Assembly: GCA_003484585.1 (NCBI GenBank)
Contig: DNBZ01000270.1
Location: 1 to 9,574 of the forward strand
Source of the DNA: Bacteroidota bacterium
Lineage (GTDB): Bacteria; Bacteroidota; Bacteroidia; NS11-12g; UBA9320
Direction of reading: 5' to 3'
DNA length: 9,574 bases
Shown here: positions 1 through 7,118 of the stretch, in pieces
Numbering within the stretch: position 1 is the stretch's first letter
Layout of the letters: every line of letters starts with the position of its first letter
Made by a program: the position numbers and the translations under genes
Notes under the pieces: generated by a model
Database searches by the model: none
What the model saw: the letters and a program-made list of their open reading frames with translations, nothing else
What the model was told of the DNA's origin: nothing

Positions 1-1
1 C

Positions 2-475
2 CTGTCACGCCCTGCGGTGGAAGCTGGGGAGCGTTTGGGGTTTTTGCCTGGAGATATGAAAGACAAGGTAGACCCTTATCTAAGACCTCTATATGATGCT
101 TTGGCAGACATGATTCCTCCAGAAAAATGCAAAGCCTATATAGAGAAGGGTATTATAGAAGTAGCTCCCCTTGCATTTATGCGAGGTAGAACGCTTAACA
201 ACTGTTTTGCAATACTAGATGAAGGTCAAAATGCGACTAACACACAACTGAAGATGTTCCTTACTCGTATGGGGCCCATATCTAAAGTAGTGGTTACTGG
301 CGATGTGACCCAAATAGATTTACCACCACGAACCGCTAGCGGTTTAGAACCGGCCCTTAATTTGCTCAAAAATGTAAAGGGCATTGGCATAGTAAAGTTA
401 AACGAAAACGACGTGGTACGACATAGACTAGTAAAGGATATTATATTGGCTTATAACAAATCATCAAACTCGTAA
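2..475 (+). CDS. phoH: PhoH family ATPase, C-terminal part (5' end outside window)
   Basis: The reading frame is open from base 2 and has no start inside the window, so about 157 C-terminal residues of a protein usually a little over 300 long are present. The GTG at base 17 lies inside the conserved core and is not the start. Visible PhoH-core motifs are [17 protein letters not shown] at the edge, MRGRTLNN, the Walker B-type ILDEGQN (DEGQN at 218-232; many homologues have DEAQN) and the sensor-like [12 protein letters not shown], ending in [14 protein letters not shown]. The Walker A loop would be upstream of the window. PhoH proteins are cytoplasmic P-loop ATPases, thought to act in RNA metabolism or stress; the exact role here cannot be read from sequence. 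The gene is separated from the act operon by 263 bases and is probably transcribed independently. Family assignment is secure. Confidence 0.93.
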   Translation: MSRPAVEAGERLGFLPGDMKDKVDPYLRPLYDALADMIPPEKCKAYIEKGIIEVAPLAFMRGRTLNNCFAILDEGQNATNTQLKMFLTRMGPISKVVVTGDVTQIDLPPRTASGLEPALNLLKNVKGIGIVKLNENDVVRHRLVKDIILAYNKSSNS

Positions 476-498
476 GATTCACTTTTCTTTTCATTGCT

Positions 499-539
499 AA
501 AAATCCGCCAACTTTTAATCTAGATATTTTTGGATTTTT
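499..539 (+). terminator. Weak candidate terminator after phoH
   Basis: AAAAATCC (499-506) is perfectly complementary to GGATTTTT (532-539), giving an 8-bp AT-rich stem starting 24 bases after the phoH stop codon, with T-rich sequence around the 3' arm. The 25-base loop is long and the stem has only two G-C pairs, so it may be a weak terminator or chance. A second small inverted repeat (TACTCT 565-570 / AGAGTA 578-583) lies just downstream. Confidence 0.3.
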
Positions 540-660
540 CTTTGGTAGTTTTCTAAAAAAGTCCTACTCTAACCACGAGAGTACAGATTCTATACAACTC
601 GCTGTATTCCAAATAATTACGCCTACCAACAGACCCTATTTGAAAACTGTCTAAATTGAA

Positions 661-691
661 AAAATGTGCATATCTAGAATATGCTCATTTT
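661..691. promoter_or_regulatory. 31-base near-perfect palindrome upstream of actA
   Basis: Arms AAAATGTGCATAT (661-673) and ATATGCTCATTTT (679-691) match at 12 of 13 positions, with one T/T mismatch, around a CTAGA centre (674-678). It ends 10 bases before the promoter-like TATATTTG and would cover roughly -25 to -55 of a transcript starting near 715. That is where a dimeric transcription factor would sit. It could instead form an RNA hairpin that ends phoH transcription, but its T-run is part of the stem and is followed by AGCG, which is poor for an intrinsic terminator. The symmetry is seen directly; the operator role is inference. Confidence 0.5.
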
Positions 692-701
692 AGCGAGCAC
701 C

Positions 702-709
702 TATATTTG
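702..709 (+). promoter_or_regulatory. Candidate Bacteroidota -7 promoter element for the act operon
   Basis: TATATTTG is an exact match to the Bacteroidota -7 consensus TAnnTTTG and lies 29 bases before the actA ATG. No good TTG was found at the expected -33 distance, because that position falls inside the 661-691 palindrome. This could mean a weak promoter that needs an activator, or a chance match. A start site here would be near 714-716, giving a leader of about 24 bases. Confidence 0.42.
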
Positions 710-714
710 CCCCT

Positions 715-732
715 GCGTGCAAACACGCTTTT
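715..732 (+). promoter_or_regulatory. Leader hairpin with T-run just before actA start
   Basis: GCGTG (715-719) and CACGC (724-728) form a perfect, mostly G-C 5-bp stem with a CAAA loop, followed directly by TTTT (729-732). The structure ends six bases before the actA ATG. With the 702-709 promoter it would be the 5'-terminal stem-loop of the act mRNA. With an upstream start it looks like a short terminator or attenuator. The stem is short, so either role is tentative. Confidence 0.4.
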
Positions 733-738
733 AACTGA

Positions 739-1668
739 ATGTATAAACCAAAAAAACACATCGCTTTCACAGCACTTTTTACATCCATAAGCACCTTATC
801 ATTTTCAAAAAATAATATGTCATCATTTTATTCAGAATCTACGTTTCTAGCGTTGATCATTCTTTCGGTAGTATTAGCAGCTATCGCTGCATTACTTTTC
901 GGAATTAGAAAACACCTGAAATCTCTTAACGAGGAAAAAAATCCAACAGCTAAAGAGCCTACCTTTTACGAGAGTAAAATTTATCCTGTAATATCTAAAT
1001 GGAATCCTACCATAGCTACTCTAGTAATAGCAGGTTTCTTATTGGTAGTACTTGGGGCCTTTGGTTACAAATTTGGTATGGACGAAGTAGGCGTGCAGCA
1101 AGGATACGCTCCTAATCAGCCTATCAACTTCAGTCATAAGATACACGCAGGGCAGTATGAGATAGACTGTAAGTATTGCCACAGTACGGTAGAGAAATCT
1201 AAATCTGCTAGTATTCCATCTTTGAATACTTGTATGAATTGCCACAAGTATGTGAAAGCAGACGAAAAGTATAACGGTAAGACGTCTCCAGAAATTCAAA
1301 AAATATATGATGCCATCGGATATGATGGAGATAATATGGAGTATATAGAAGGATACGAGCAAAAACCAATAAAATGGATCCGTATACATAATCTACCAGA
1401 CTTAGCTTATTTTAACCACTCACAACACGTGGTAGTGGGTAACCTAGAGTGCCAAACATGTCATGGCCCTATACAAGAGATGGAAAAAGTAGAGCAGTTT
1501 GCTACTTTACAAATGGGATGGTGCATAGACTGTCACAGAGAAAGAGGTATAGACTCAGAGAATAACGAATACTACGAGGAAGTTCATAAAAATATGATAG
1601 CCGAGGGTAAAGACTACGTAACAGTAGCAGAGAATGGCGGCTTGGAATGTAGCAAGTGCCATTATTAA
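739..1668 (+). CDS. actA: ActA, pentaheme c-type cytochrome of Alternative Complex III
   Basis: This subunit carries electrons on the periplasmic side of ACIII from the ActB iron-sulfur chain toward the electron acceptor. Five CXXCH heme c sites are visible at C144-H148, C165-H169, C238-H242, C262-H266 and C304-H308, the last nearly at the C-terminus. The N-terminus reads as a signal peptide (MYKPKKH, then a hydrophobic stretch to about residue 22), followed by membrane segments near 35-55 and 91-110 with a charged loop between, which places the hemes in the periplasm. An in-frame TGA (736-738) directly before the ATG rules out an upstream start. The second ATG at 817 (Met27) is an alternative that would remove the signal peptide. 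Many Bacteroidota homologues, as I recall, carry an extra N-terminal monoheme domain that is absent here. It is the first gene of the operon, 28 bases before actB. Confidence 0.93.
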   Translation: MYKPKKHIAFTALFTSISTLSFSKNNMSSFYSESTFLALIILSVVLAAIAALLFGIRKHLKSLNEEKNPTAKEPTFYESKIYPVISKWNPTIATLVIAGFLLVVLGAFGYKFGMDEVGVQQGYAPNQPINFSHKIHAGQYEIDCKYCHSTVEKSKSASIPSLNTCMNCHKYVKADEKYNGKTSPEIQKIYDAIGYDGDNMEYIEGYEQKPIKWIRIHNLPDLAYFNHSQHVVVGNLECQTCHGPIQEMEKVEQFATLQMGWCIDCHRERGIDSENNEYYEEVHKNMIAEGKDYVTVAENGGLECSKCHY

Positions 1669-1696
1669 TTTTTTAACTTAAAGAAAAAAACGAATC

Positions 1697-4600
1697 ATGT
1701 CTTCAAATAAATATTGGAAAGGTGTAGAAGAGTTAGAGCAAACACAAGAGTTTGTTACTTCTAATGCCAATGAATTTTCAGAAGGACTACCTTTAGATAA
1801 AGTCTTTGCAAACGATGACTCTACTAGAGCAAATCGTAGAGACTTTTTGAAGTACTTCGGTTTTGGCCTTGGGGCTGTAACCTTAGCTGCTTGTAATAAG
1901 GCTCCCGTGAAAAAAGCGATACCGTATACTGAAAAACCAGACAACGTTACTCCAGGAGTACCTTTATACTATGCTAGTAGCTCTGTGAGCAATAGCGAAG
2001 GTTTCCCAGTTCTAGTAAAAGTACGTGAAGGAAGACCCATAAAATTTGAACCTAATAAGGAAGCTACATACTTTGGTGGTGGTCTTGATGGTTTAGGTCA
2101 TTCTGCTATACTTTCTTTATATGATACTAATAGACTGAAAGGTGCTATGGTAGCTGGCAAAAGAAAAGTGCAAGAATGGGCTGATTTTGATAAAGAGGTA
2201 GTGGCTGCACTAGATAAAACTGCTGCAAGTGGTAAGGCTATAGCTGTAGTAACTAACGGTAGCACTAGTTTAGTTACTAACCAGGCTATCGCAGATTTTA
2301 AAGCAAAATATAGTAATACCAACGTAGTGGCTTATGAGCCAATATCTTACTCAGGTATTATAAGAGCAAATGAAACTGCTTTTGGAAGTGCTGTAATACC
2401 AGCTTATAATTTCCAGAATGCAGATGTTATAGTAAGTTTTGGTGCAGATTTCTTAGGTACTTGGATAAGTCCAATTAAATTTCACTCAGACTATGGTAAA
2501 AACAGAGTACCTAAGGATGGTAAAATGTCTAAGCATTTCCAGTTTGAGTCTTTGATGTCTCTTACAGGTTCTAATGCAGATGTCCGTGTACCTATAAAAA
2601 TGAGTAATGTAGGCAAACACCTAATAGCACTTTATAGAGAGCTAGGTGGAGCTACTCCTCAAAACGGAATGGAAACTGCTGGCAACAGCATAAAACAAGC
2701 TGCCGAAGAGTTGAAAGCTGCTCAAGGTAGAGCACTTGTAATATGTGGTAGTAATGATGAGCAACACCAATTATTGGTAAATGCCATCAATACTATGTTG
2801 GGTAGCTATGGTTCTACTATAGATACTACTAACTACTACAAAGGACAAAGTGCAGACGAAAAGAATTTTAATGCATTTCTAAAAGAAGCAGCCAATGGTT
2901 CTTATGGTGCTGTGATTACAATAGGAGCTAATCCTGTATATTCTCACTCACAGGCAGAAGCAGCATATACTAAAATACCTGTGCGTATTAGTACTGCTAT
3001 CACGCTTGACGAAAGTTCTGAAAACTCAACTCATATTGCTACGGGTTTACATCCTTTAGAAAGTTGGGATATACAAGAACCTTATAAAGGTCGTTTTATC
3101 TTATCTCAGCCTACTATATCTCCTGTATTCGAAGGAAGACACGTGGCTAGCTCACTAGTAGCTTGGTCTGGTGCCAGTGTAAAAGGAACAAAAGAATACT
3201 CACACGCTTATGCTTATGCTAAGAGTGTATTTAATAATAGTATAGGTGGTGATTTTAACAAAGCAATAGAAAGTGGAATTTTAGAAAACACCACTACTGC
3301 TAATGTGCCTTCACTTAATGTTACAGTAAATTCTACTATAGACGCAATAGCGGCTAAAAAGAGTTCTGATAAAGAATTAATACTATATCAAAAAGTAGGT
3401 GTAAGAGATGGTGCTTATGGTAATACACCATGGGCTCACGAAATGCCAGATCCTATAACCAAAGTAACTTGGGATAATTACCTATGTATATCTATGCCAG
3501 ACGCAAAAGCTGCAGGATGGGAAACAGGAGATACGATAAAAGTAACTACTCCTTCCGGTAGTATGGAAATGCCTATTCTTATACAGCCAGGACAAACCAA
3601 AGAAACGTATGGTATCGCTCTTGGTTATGGTAGAATATTACCAGAAGAGGTTCAAAACGATTTGAAGGACCTTGGACATAATGCATATCCATTGGTAGAC
3701 ATGAAAGGCGGTTTTGCTAACTATACAATAGGTGCTATTACATTAGAAAAGGTAGAAACTGCTAGAGTATATGAATTTGGAATTACTCAAACTCATTATT
3801 CTATAGAAGGTAGAGATATAATAAGAGAAGCTAGTTTAGAAGAGTATAGAATAGACCCTAAAGCTGGTCAAAATGTTCATAAGCCTAAGCCTATCTCTCT
3901 CTGGGAAGATTACGATTACAGTAAGGGACATCATTGGGCTATGGCTATAGACATGAACTCATGTACTGGATGTAGTGCTTGTATAGTAAGTTGTAGTATA
4001 GAAAACAATGTACCTATAGTAGGTAGAGATGAGGTAAGACGTAGAAGAGAAATGCACTGGTTGCGTATCGATAGATACTACAGTTTCGAAGCTCCTGTTA
4101 AAAAAGACTTAAGCCTTAGTATAGTACACGGTGGAGATCAGACTGTAGAAGCAGGTGAGCAGATGACCAAAGAAAAGGTAATGGAGGCTTACTCAGATTC
4201 GTCTGAAGATAAAGACACTGCGTACGACTACTACCAGAATGTAAGAGTTGCGCATCAGCCAATGATGTGTCAGCACTGTGACAATGCTCCTTGTGAAACT
4301 GTATGTCCAGTACTAGCTACTACGCACAGTAGTGAAGGTCTTAACCAAATGACCTATAACAGATGTATAGGTACTAAATATTGTGGTAATAACTGCCCAT
4401 ATAAAGTACGTAGATTCAACTGGTTTAGATATAACGAAAATGAGAAATTCGACTACCACTTCAGTAATGATTTAGGTAAGATGGTAATCAATCCTGATGT
4501 TACTGTTCGCTCTAGAGGTGTGATGGAAAAATGTAGTTTCTGTGTACAGCGTATACAAACTGCTAAGCTTACTGCCAAAAGAGATAATCGTAAAATGAAA

Positions 4601-4801
4601 GCCGATGAATTTACAACTGCTTGTGCTCAGACTTGTCCTTCCAATGCTATTGTATTTGGAGACTTGAATGATGCAAATAGTGAAATTTCTAAGTTGTACA
4701 AAGACGATAGATCATACCATGTATTGGAAGAACTAGGTGTAAAACCAAGTGTACAATACTTAAGTAAAATCAGAAATACAGATAATAAAACTAACGCATA
4801 A
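1697..4801 (+). CDS. actB: ActB, molybdopterin-oxidoreductase-like / iron-sulfur lipoprotein of ACIII
   Basis: ActB is the large periplasmic electron-transfer subunit. The first ~740 residues resemble the catalytic subunit of molybdopterin oxidoreductases; in characterised ACIII this part carries no Mo cofactor. The C-terminal part is a DmsB/PsrB-like ferredoxin with four motifs: C756-C759-C762-C766, C858-C861-C866-C870, C890-(T893)-C896-C900, and C946-C949 with C976-C980. Thr893 replaces one ligand, consistent with the one [3Fe-4S] and three [4Fe-4S] clusters known for ActB. Residues 47-52 are a Tat-type RRDFLK, followed by a hydrophobic stretch and lipobox LAAC ending at C66, so the protein is probably exported folded by Tat and lipid-anchored. 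The 46 residues before the RR make an unusually long N-region for a Tat signal. The 1034-residue length fits the family. The upstream context is A-rich with no strong Shine-Dalgarno site. Confidence 0.96.
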   Translation: MSSNKYWKGVEELEQTQEFVTSNANEFSEGLPLDKVFANDDSTRANRRDFLKYFGFGLGAVTLAACNKAPVKKAIPYTEKPDNVTPGVPLYYASSSVSNSEGFPVLVKVREGRPIKFEPNKEATYFGGGLDGLGHSAILSLYDTNRLKGAMVAGKRKVQEWADFDKEVVAALDKTAASGKAIAVVTNGSTSLVTNQAIADFKAKYSNTNVVAYEPISYSGIIRANETAFGSAVIPAYNFQNADVIVSFGADFLGTWISPIKFHSDYGKNRVPKDGKMSKHFQFESLMSLTGSNADVRVPIKMSNVGKHLIALYRELGGATPQNGMETAGNSIKQAAEELKAAQGRALVICGSNDEQHQLLVNAINTMLGSYGSTIDTTNYYKGQSADEKNFNAFLKEAANGSYGAVITIGANPVYSHSQAEAAYTKIPVRISTAITLDESSENSTHIATGLHPLESWDIQEPYKGRFILSQPTISPVFEGRHVASSLVAWSGASVKGTKEYSHAYAYAKSVFNNSIGGDFNKAIESGILENTTTANVPSLNVTVNSTIDAIAAKKSSDKELILYQKVGVRDGAYGNTPWAHEMPDPITKVTWDNYLCISMPDAKAAGWETGDTIKVTTPSGSMEMPILIQPGQTKETYGIALGYGRILPEEVQNDLKDLGHNAYPLVDMKGGFANYTIGAITLEKVETARVYEFGITQTHYSIEGRDIIREASLEEYRIDPKAGQNVHKPKPISLWEDYDYSKGHHWAMAIDMNSCTGCSACIVSCSIENNVPIVGRDEVRRRREMHWLRIDRYYSFEAPVKKDLSLSIVHGGDQTVEAGEQMTKEKVMEAYSDSSEDKDTAYDYYQNVRVAHQPMMCQHCDNAPCETVCPVLATTHSSEGLNQMTYNRCIGTKYCGNNCPYKVRRFNWFRYNENEKFDYHFSNDLGKMVINPDVTVRSRGVMEKCSFCVQRIQTAKLTAKRDNRKMKADEFTTACAQTCPSNAIVFGDLNDANSEISKLYKDDRSYHVLEELGVKPSVQYLSKIRNTDNKTNA

Positions 4802-4818
4802 AGCTAAAATCAATCAAT

Positions 4819-6165
4819 ATGTATTCAGCAGATATAAGACAGCCACTCGTAACCGGTGGCAAAACTTACTCAGATGTTACAGCTGACATTTGTAGACCGA
4901 TTGAGAATAAACCTACATCCTCTTGGTGGATGGGTTTCTCTCTAGGTGTACTTTTTCTACTTGTACTAGTAGGTACGCTTACTTGGACGGTATGGGAAGG
5001 TATAGGAACTTGGAACACTAACAAGTCTGTAATGTGGGGTTGGGATATCACCAACTTCGTATTTTGGGTAGGTATAGGACACGCAGGAACATTGATTTCT
5101 GCTATTCTATTACTCTTTAGACAGAAATGGAGAATGTCCATTAACCGCTCAGCGGAGGCTATGACCATCTTTGCCGTATTCTGTGCAGCAATATTTCCTT
5201 TGTTTCACATGGGTCGTGTATGGTTAGGCTTCTGGCCACTACCACTGCCTAATGCATTTGGTTCTCTTTGGGTTAACTTTAACTCTCCCCTACTTTGGGA
5301 TGTATTCGCCATATCTACTTACCTATCAGTGTCATTAGTTTTCTGGTACTTAGGTCTTATTCCAGATATAGCGACTGTAAGAGATAGAGCAACTTCTAAA
5401 GCAAGAAAATTCTGGTACGGATTTTTTGCAATGGGATGGAATGGTTCTGCTAAGTCTTGGGGAAGATATGAAGTAGTAGCATTGATACTTGCGGGTATCT
5501 CTACTCCTCTTGTACTCTCTGTACACACCATTGTATCTATGGATTTTGCTACCTCGGTAATACCAGGATGGCACACCACTATATTCCCACCGTATTTCGT
5601 AGCTGGAGCTATTTTCTCTGGTTTCGGTATGGTACTTACGCTCTTGCTCATCGCCAGACACGTGATGAACTATCAAGATTATATCACTACAGAGCACTTA
5701 GAAGCTATGACCAAAGTTATACTTCTTACAGGTTCTATAGTGGGTGTAGCATATATCACTGAGTTTGTAATAGCTGCCTATTCTGGATATGAATATGAAC
5801 AGTATGCATTTGCTAATAGAATGTTCGGTCCTTATGCTTGGGCATATTGGACTATGATGTTCTGTAACCTTATGGCTCCTCAAGTATTTTGGAGCAAGTG
5901 GGCTAGAACTACTCCTTGGTTCATCTTTGTAGTATCTATCATTGTGAATATAGGTATGTGGTTTGAGCGTTTCGTGATTATCGTAACCTCACTACACAGA
6001 GATTTCTTACCAAGTAGCTGGGTTATGTACCACGCCACTTGGGTAGAGGTAGGAATATTCTTAGGAACATTTGGACTATTCTTTACTTGTTTCTTCTTAT
6101 TCGCTAAATTCTTACCTGTGATAAACATGTCAGAGATTAAAACCATCATTAAAGATAAAGAGTAA
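4819..6165 (+). CDS. actC: ActC, NrfD/PsrC-like quinol-binding membrane subunit of ACIII
   Basis: This 448-residue polytopic inner-membrane protein of the NrfD/PsrC family is the main candidate for menaquinol oxidation, next to the ActB iron-sulfur clusters. The start is supported by the family-typical N-terminus IRQPLVTGGKTYSDVTADIC. About ten hydrophobic segments follow, the first near 37-60 and the last near 418-438. His130 (in FPLFHMGRVW) and Asp161 (in PLLWDVF) sit where NrfD-type ACIII subunits have their quinol-site His and Asp; that equivalence is inferred from motif position and was not tested by alignment. It starts 17 bases after actB and stops one base before actD, consistent with coupled translation. 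No anomalies were seen. Confidence 0.95.
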   Translation: MYSADIRQPLVTGGKTYSDVTADICRPIENKPTSSWWMGFSLGVLFLLVLVGTLTWTVWEGIGTWNTNKSVMWGWDITNFVFWVGIGHAGTLISAILLLFRQKWRMSINRSAEAMTIFAVFCAAIFPLFHMGRVWLGFWPLPLPNAFGSLWVNFNSPLLWDVFAISTYLSVSLVFWYLGLIPDIATVRDRATSKARKFWYGFFAMGWNGSAKSWGRYEVVALILAGISTPLVLSVHTIVSMDFATSVIPGWHTTIFPPYFVAGAIFSGFGMVLTLLLIARHVMNYQDYITTEHLEAMTKVILLTGSIVGVAYITEFVIAAYSGYEYEQYAFANRMFGPYAWAYWTMMFCNLMAPQVFWSKWARTTPWFIFVVSIIVNIGMWFERFVIIVTSLHRDFLPSSWVMYHATWVEVGIFLGTFGLFFTCFFLFAKFLPVINMSEIKTIIKDKE

Positions 6166-6166
6166 T

Positions 6167-7114
6167 ATGATTGATAAAAGTATTCAATTAGACAATAGAA
6201 AGTTTACTGTAGGCACGTTTGATGACTCAGATAAACTTTTACATGCCGTAGATACCCTTAGAGAAAAAGGTATTAAAATCTTTGATTGCTACACTCCTTT
6301 TCCAGTGCATCACTTAGATCATAAGCTGGGCTACCATAGAACTAATCTTACCATAGGAGCTTTCTTATGTGGTATGCTAGGTTCTCTTACAGGGTTTACA
6401 TTAGCCTATTACATGAATGTAGTAGACTGGCCAATGATAATAGGTGGCAAGCCTCAAGATATAACTGTTGTTACTAGTTTTATTCCAGTAATATTTGAGT
6501 TAACTATCTTGTTCACTGCCTTTGGAATGGTAATAATGTTCTTTGCCCGAACTGGAATGATTCACGGTATCAAAGAGGATTTACTAGACCGCAGACAAAC
6601 AGATGATCATATGCTACTAGCTATTGATAATGCAGAGGATCAAAATTTAAGTAACTCAGAGATACAGTCTTTACTTCAAAGCGAAGGGGCTATAGAAGTA
6701 AGAGGGGAAGTAGTTCCTTTCAATACTTCTCATACTATGGAAGATGAGTTTGTATCTAAAGAAGCAGCTTCTTCTGATGTACTAGTAGATAAGGAACCAA
6801 AAAAGAAGGTTTCTACCTCTACAGGTAAAAAATCTACTATTAAGCTTTCTGAATCAGAAAGAACAGAAAGATTGAACATTATTAAATCTACAATGGGAGA
6901 TGCTGGTGGAGCAAAAGATGATCTAAAACTAATAAGTGGTGTGGGTCCCAAATATGAATCTACACTTAATGAGATTGGTATTTATACTTTTGATCAGGTT
7001 TCTAAAATGACTCCTGAAGCAATCAAAGCTGTAGAAGAAATCACTAATTATTTCCCTGGTAGAATAGAGAGAGATGATTGGATAAGTCAAGCTAATAATT
7101 TAAAGAACAAATAG
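6167..7114 (+). CDS. actD: ActD, DUF3341 ACIII subunit with extra C-terminal HhH-like domain
   Basis: Residues 1-180 match the ActD (DUF3341) pattern: a short cytoplasmic domain with FDCYTPFPVH, membrane segments near 61-82 and 102-126, then DRRQTDDH and an SEIQSLLQSEGA helix where ordinary ActD proteins end (about 170-180 residues). This one continues to 315. Residues ~182-249 are a Ser/Thr/Lys/Glu-rich, probably disordered linker, and 250-313 form a compact domain with DDLKLISGVGPK, LNEIGIYTFDQVS, FPGRIERDDW and a final QANNLK. That domain resembles the helix-hairpin-helix-like tail of some NuoE (complex I) proteins. By topology it would be cytoplasmic. ActD has no redox centre; it packs against the membrane subunits. 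The gene begins one base after the actC stop and ends four bases before actE. The actD identity is firm; the function of the extension is unknown. Confidence 0.93.
   Translation: MIDKSIQLDNRKFTVGTFDDSDKLLHAVDTLREKGIKIFDCYTPFPVHHLDHKLGYHRTNLTIGAFLCGMLGSLTGFTLAYYMNVVDWPMIIGGKPQDITVVTSFIPVIFELTILFTAFGMVIMFFARTGMIHGIKEDLLDRRQTDDHMLLAIDNAEDQNLSNSEIQSLLQSEGAIEVRGEVVPFNTSHTMEDEFVSKEAASSDVLVDKEPKKKVSTSTGKKSTIKLSESERTERLNIIKSTMGDAGGAKDDLKLISGVGPKYESTLNEIGIYTFDQVSKMTPEAIKAVEEITNYFPGRIERDDWISQANNLKNK
6914..7105 (+). other. Helix-hairpin-helix-like domain encoded at the 3' end of actD
   Basis: Codons 250-313 of actD encode a domain with a GVGP hairpin (residues 258-261), a GIYTFDQ turn, a TPEAIKAVEE helix and the signature FPGRIERDDW. 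This order of motifs matches, from memory, the C-terminal domain appended to NuoE in several Proteobacteria and found in other fusions to unrelated proteins. Helix-hairpin-helix folds often bind DNA, but these appended versions may serve in protein contacts. Neither role can be decided from sequence. Confidence 0.75.
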
Positions 7115-7118
7115 CACA

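Noticed and set aside
17..475. GTG at 17 as the start of a short protein
   Set aside because: The conserved PhoH core continues upstream of it to the window edge, so this is an internal Val codon.
476..738. A small RNA, tRNA or decayed cytochrome domain in the intergenic region
   Set aside because: No tRNA-like cloverleaf, no CXXCH-coding sequence and no long open frame were found. Only inverted repeats and a promoter match are supportable.
1039..1389. Open minus-strand frame of 116 codons inside actA
   Set aside because: It lies antisense to well-conserved heme-binding coding sequence, has no family features, and looks like a by-product of the actA codon use.
5319..5697. Overlapping minus-strand open frames inside actC
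   Set aside because: Two different antisense frames are open over the same conserved membrane-protein sequence; neither gives a recognisable protein and the sense strand is clearly coding.
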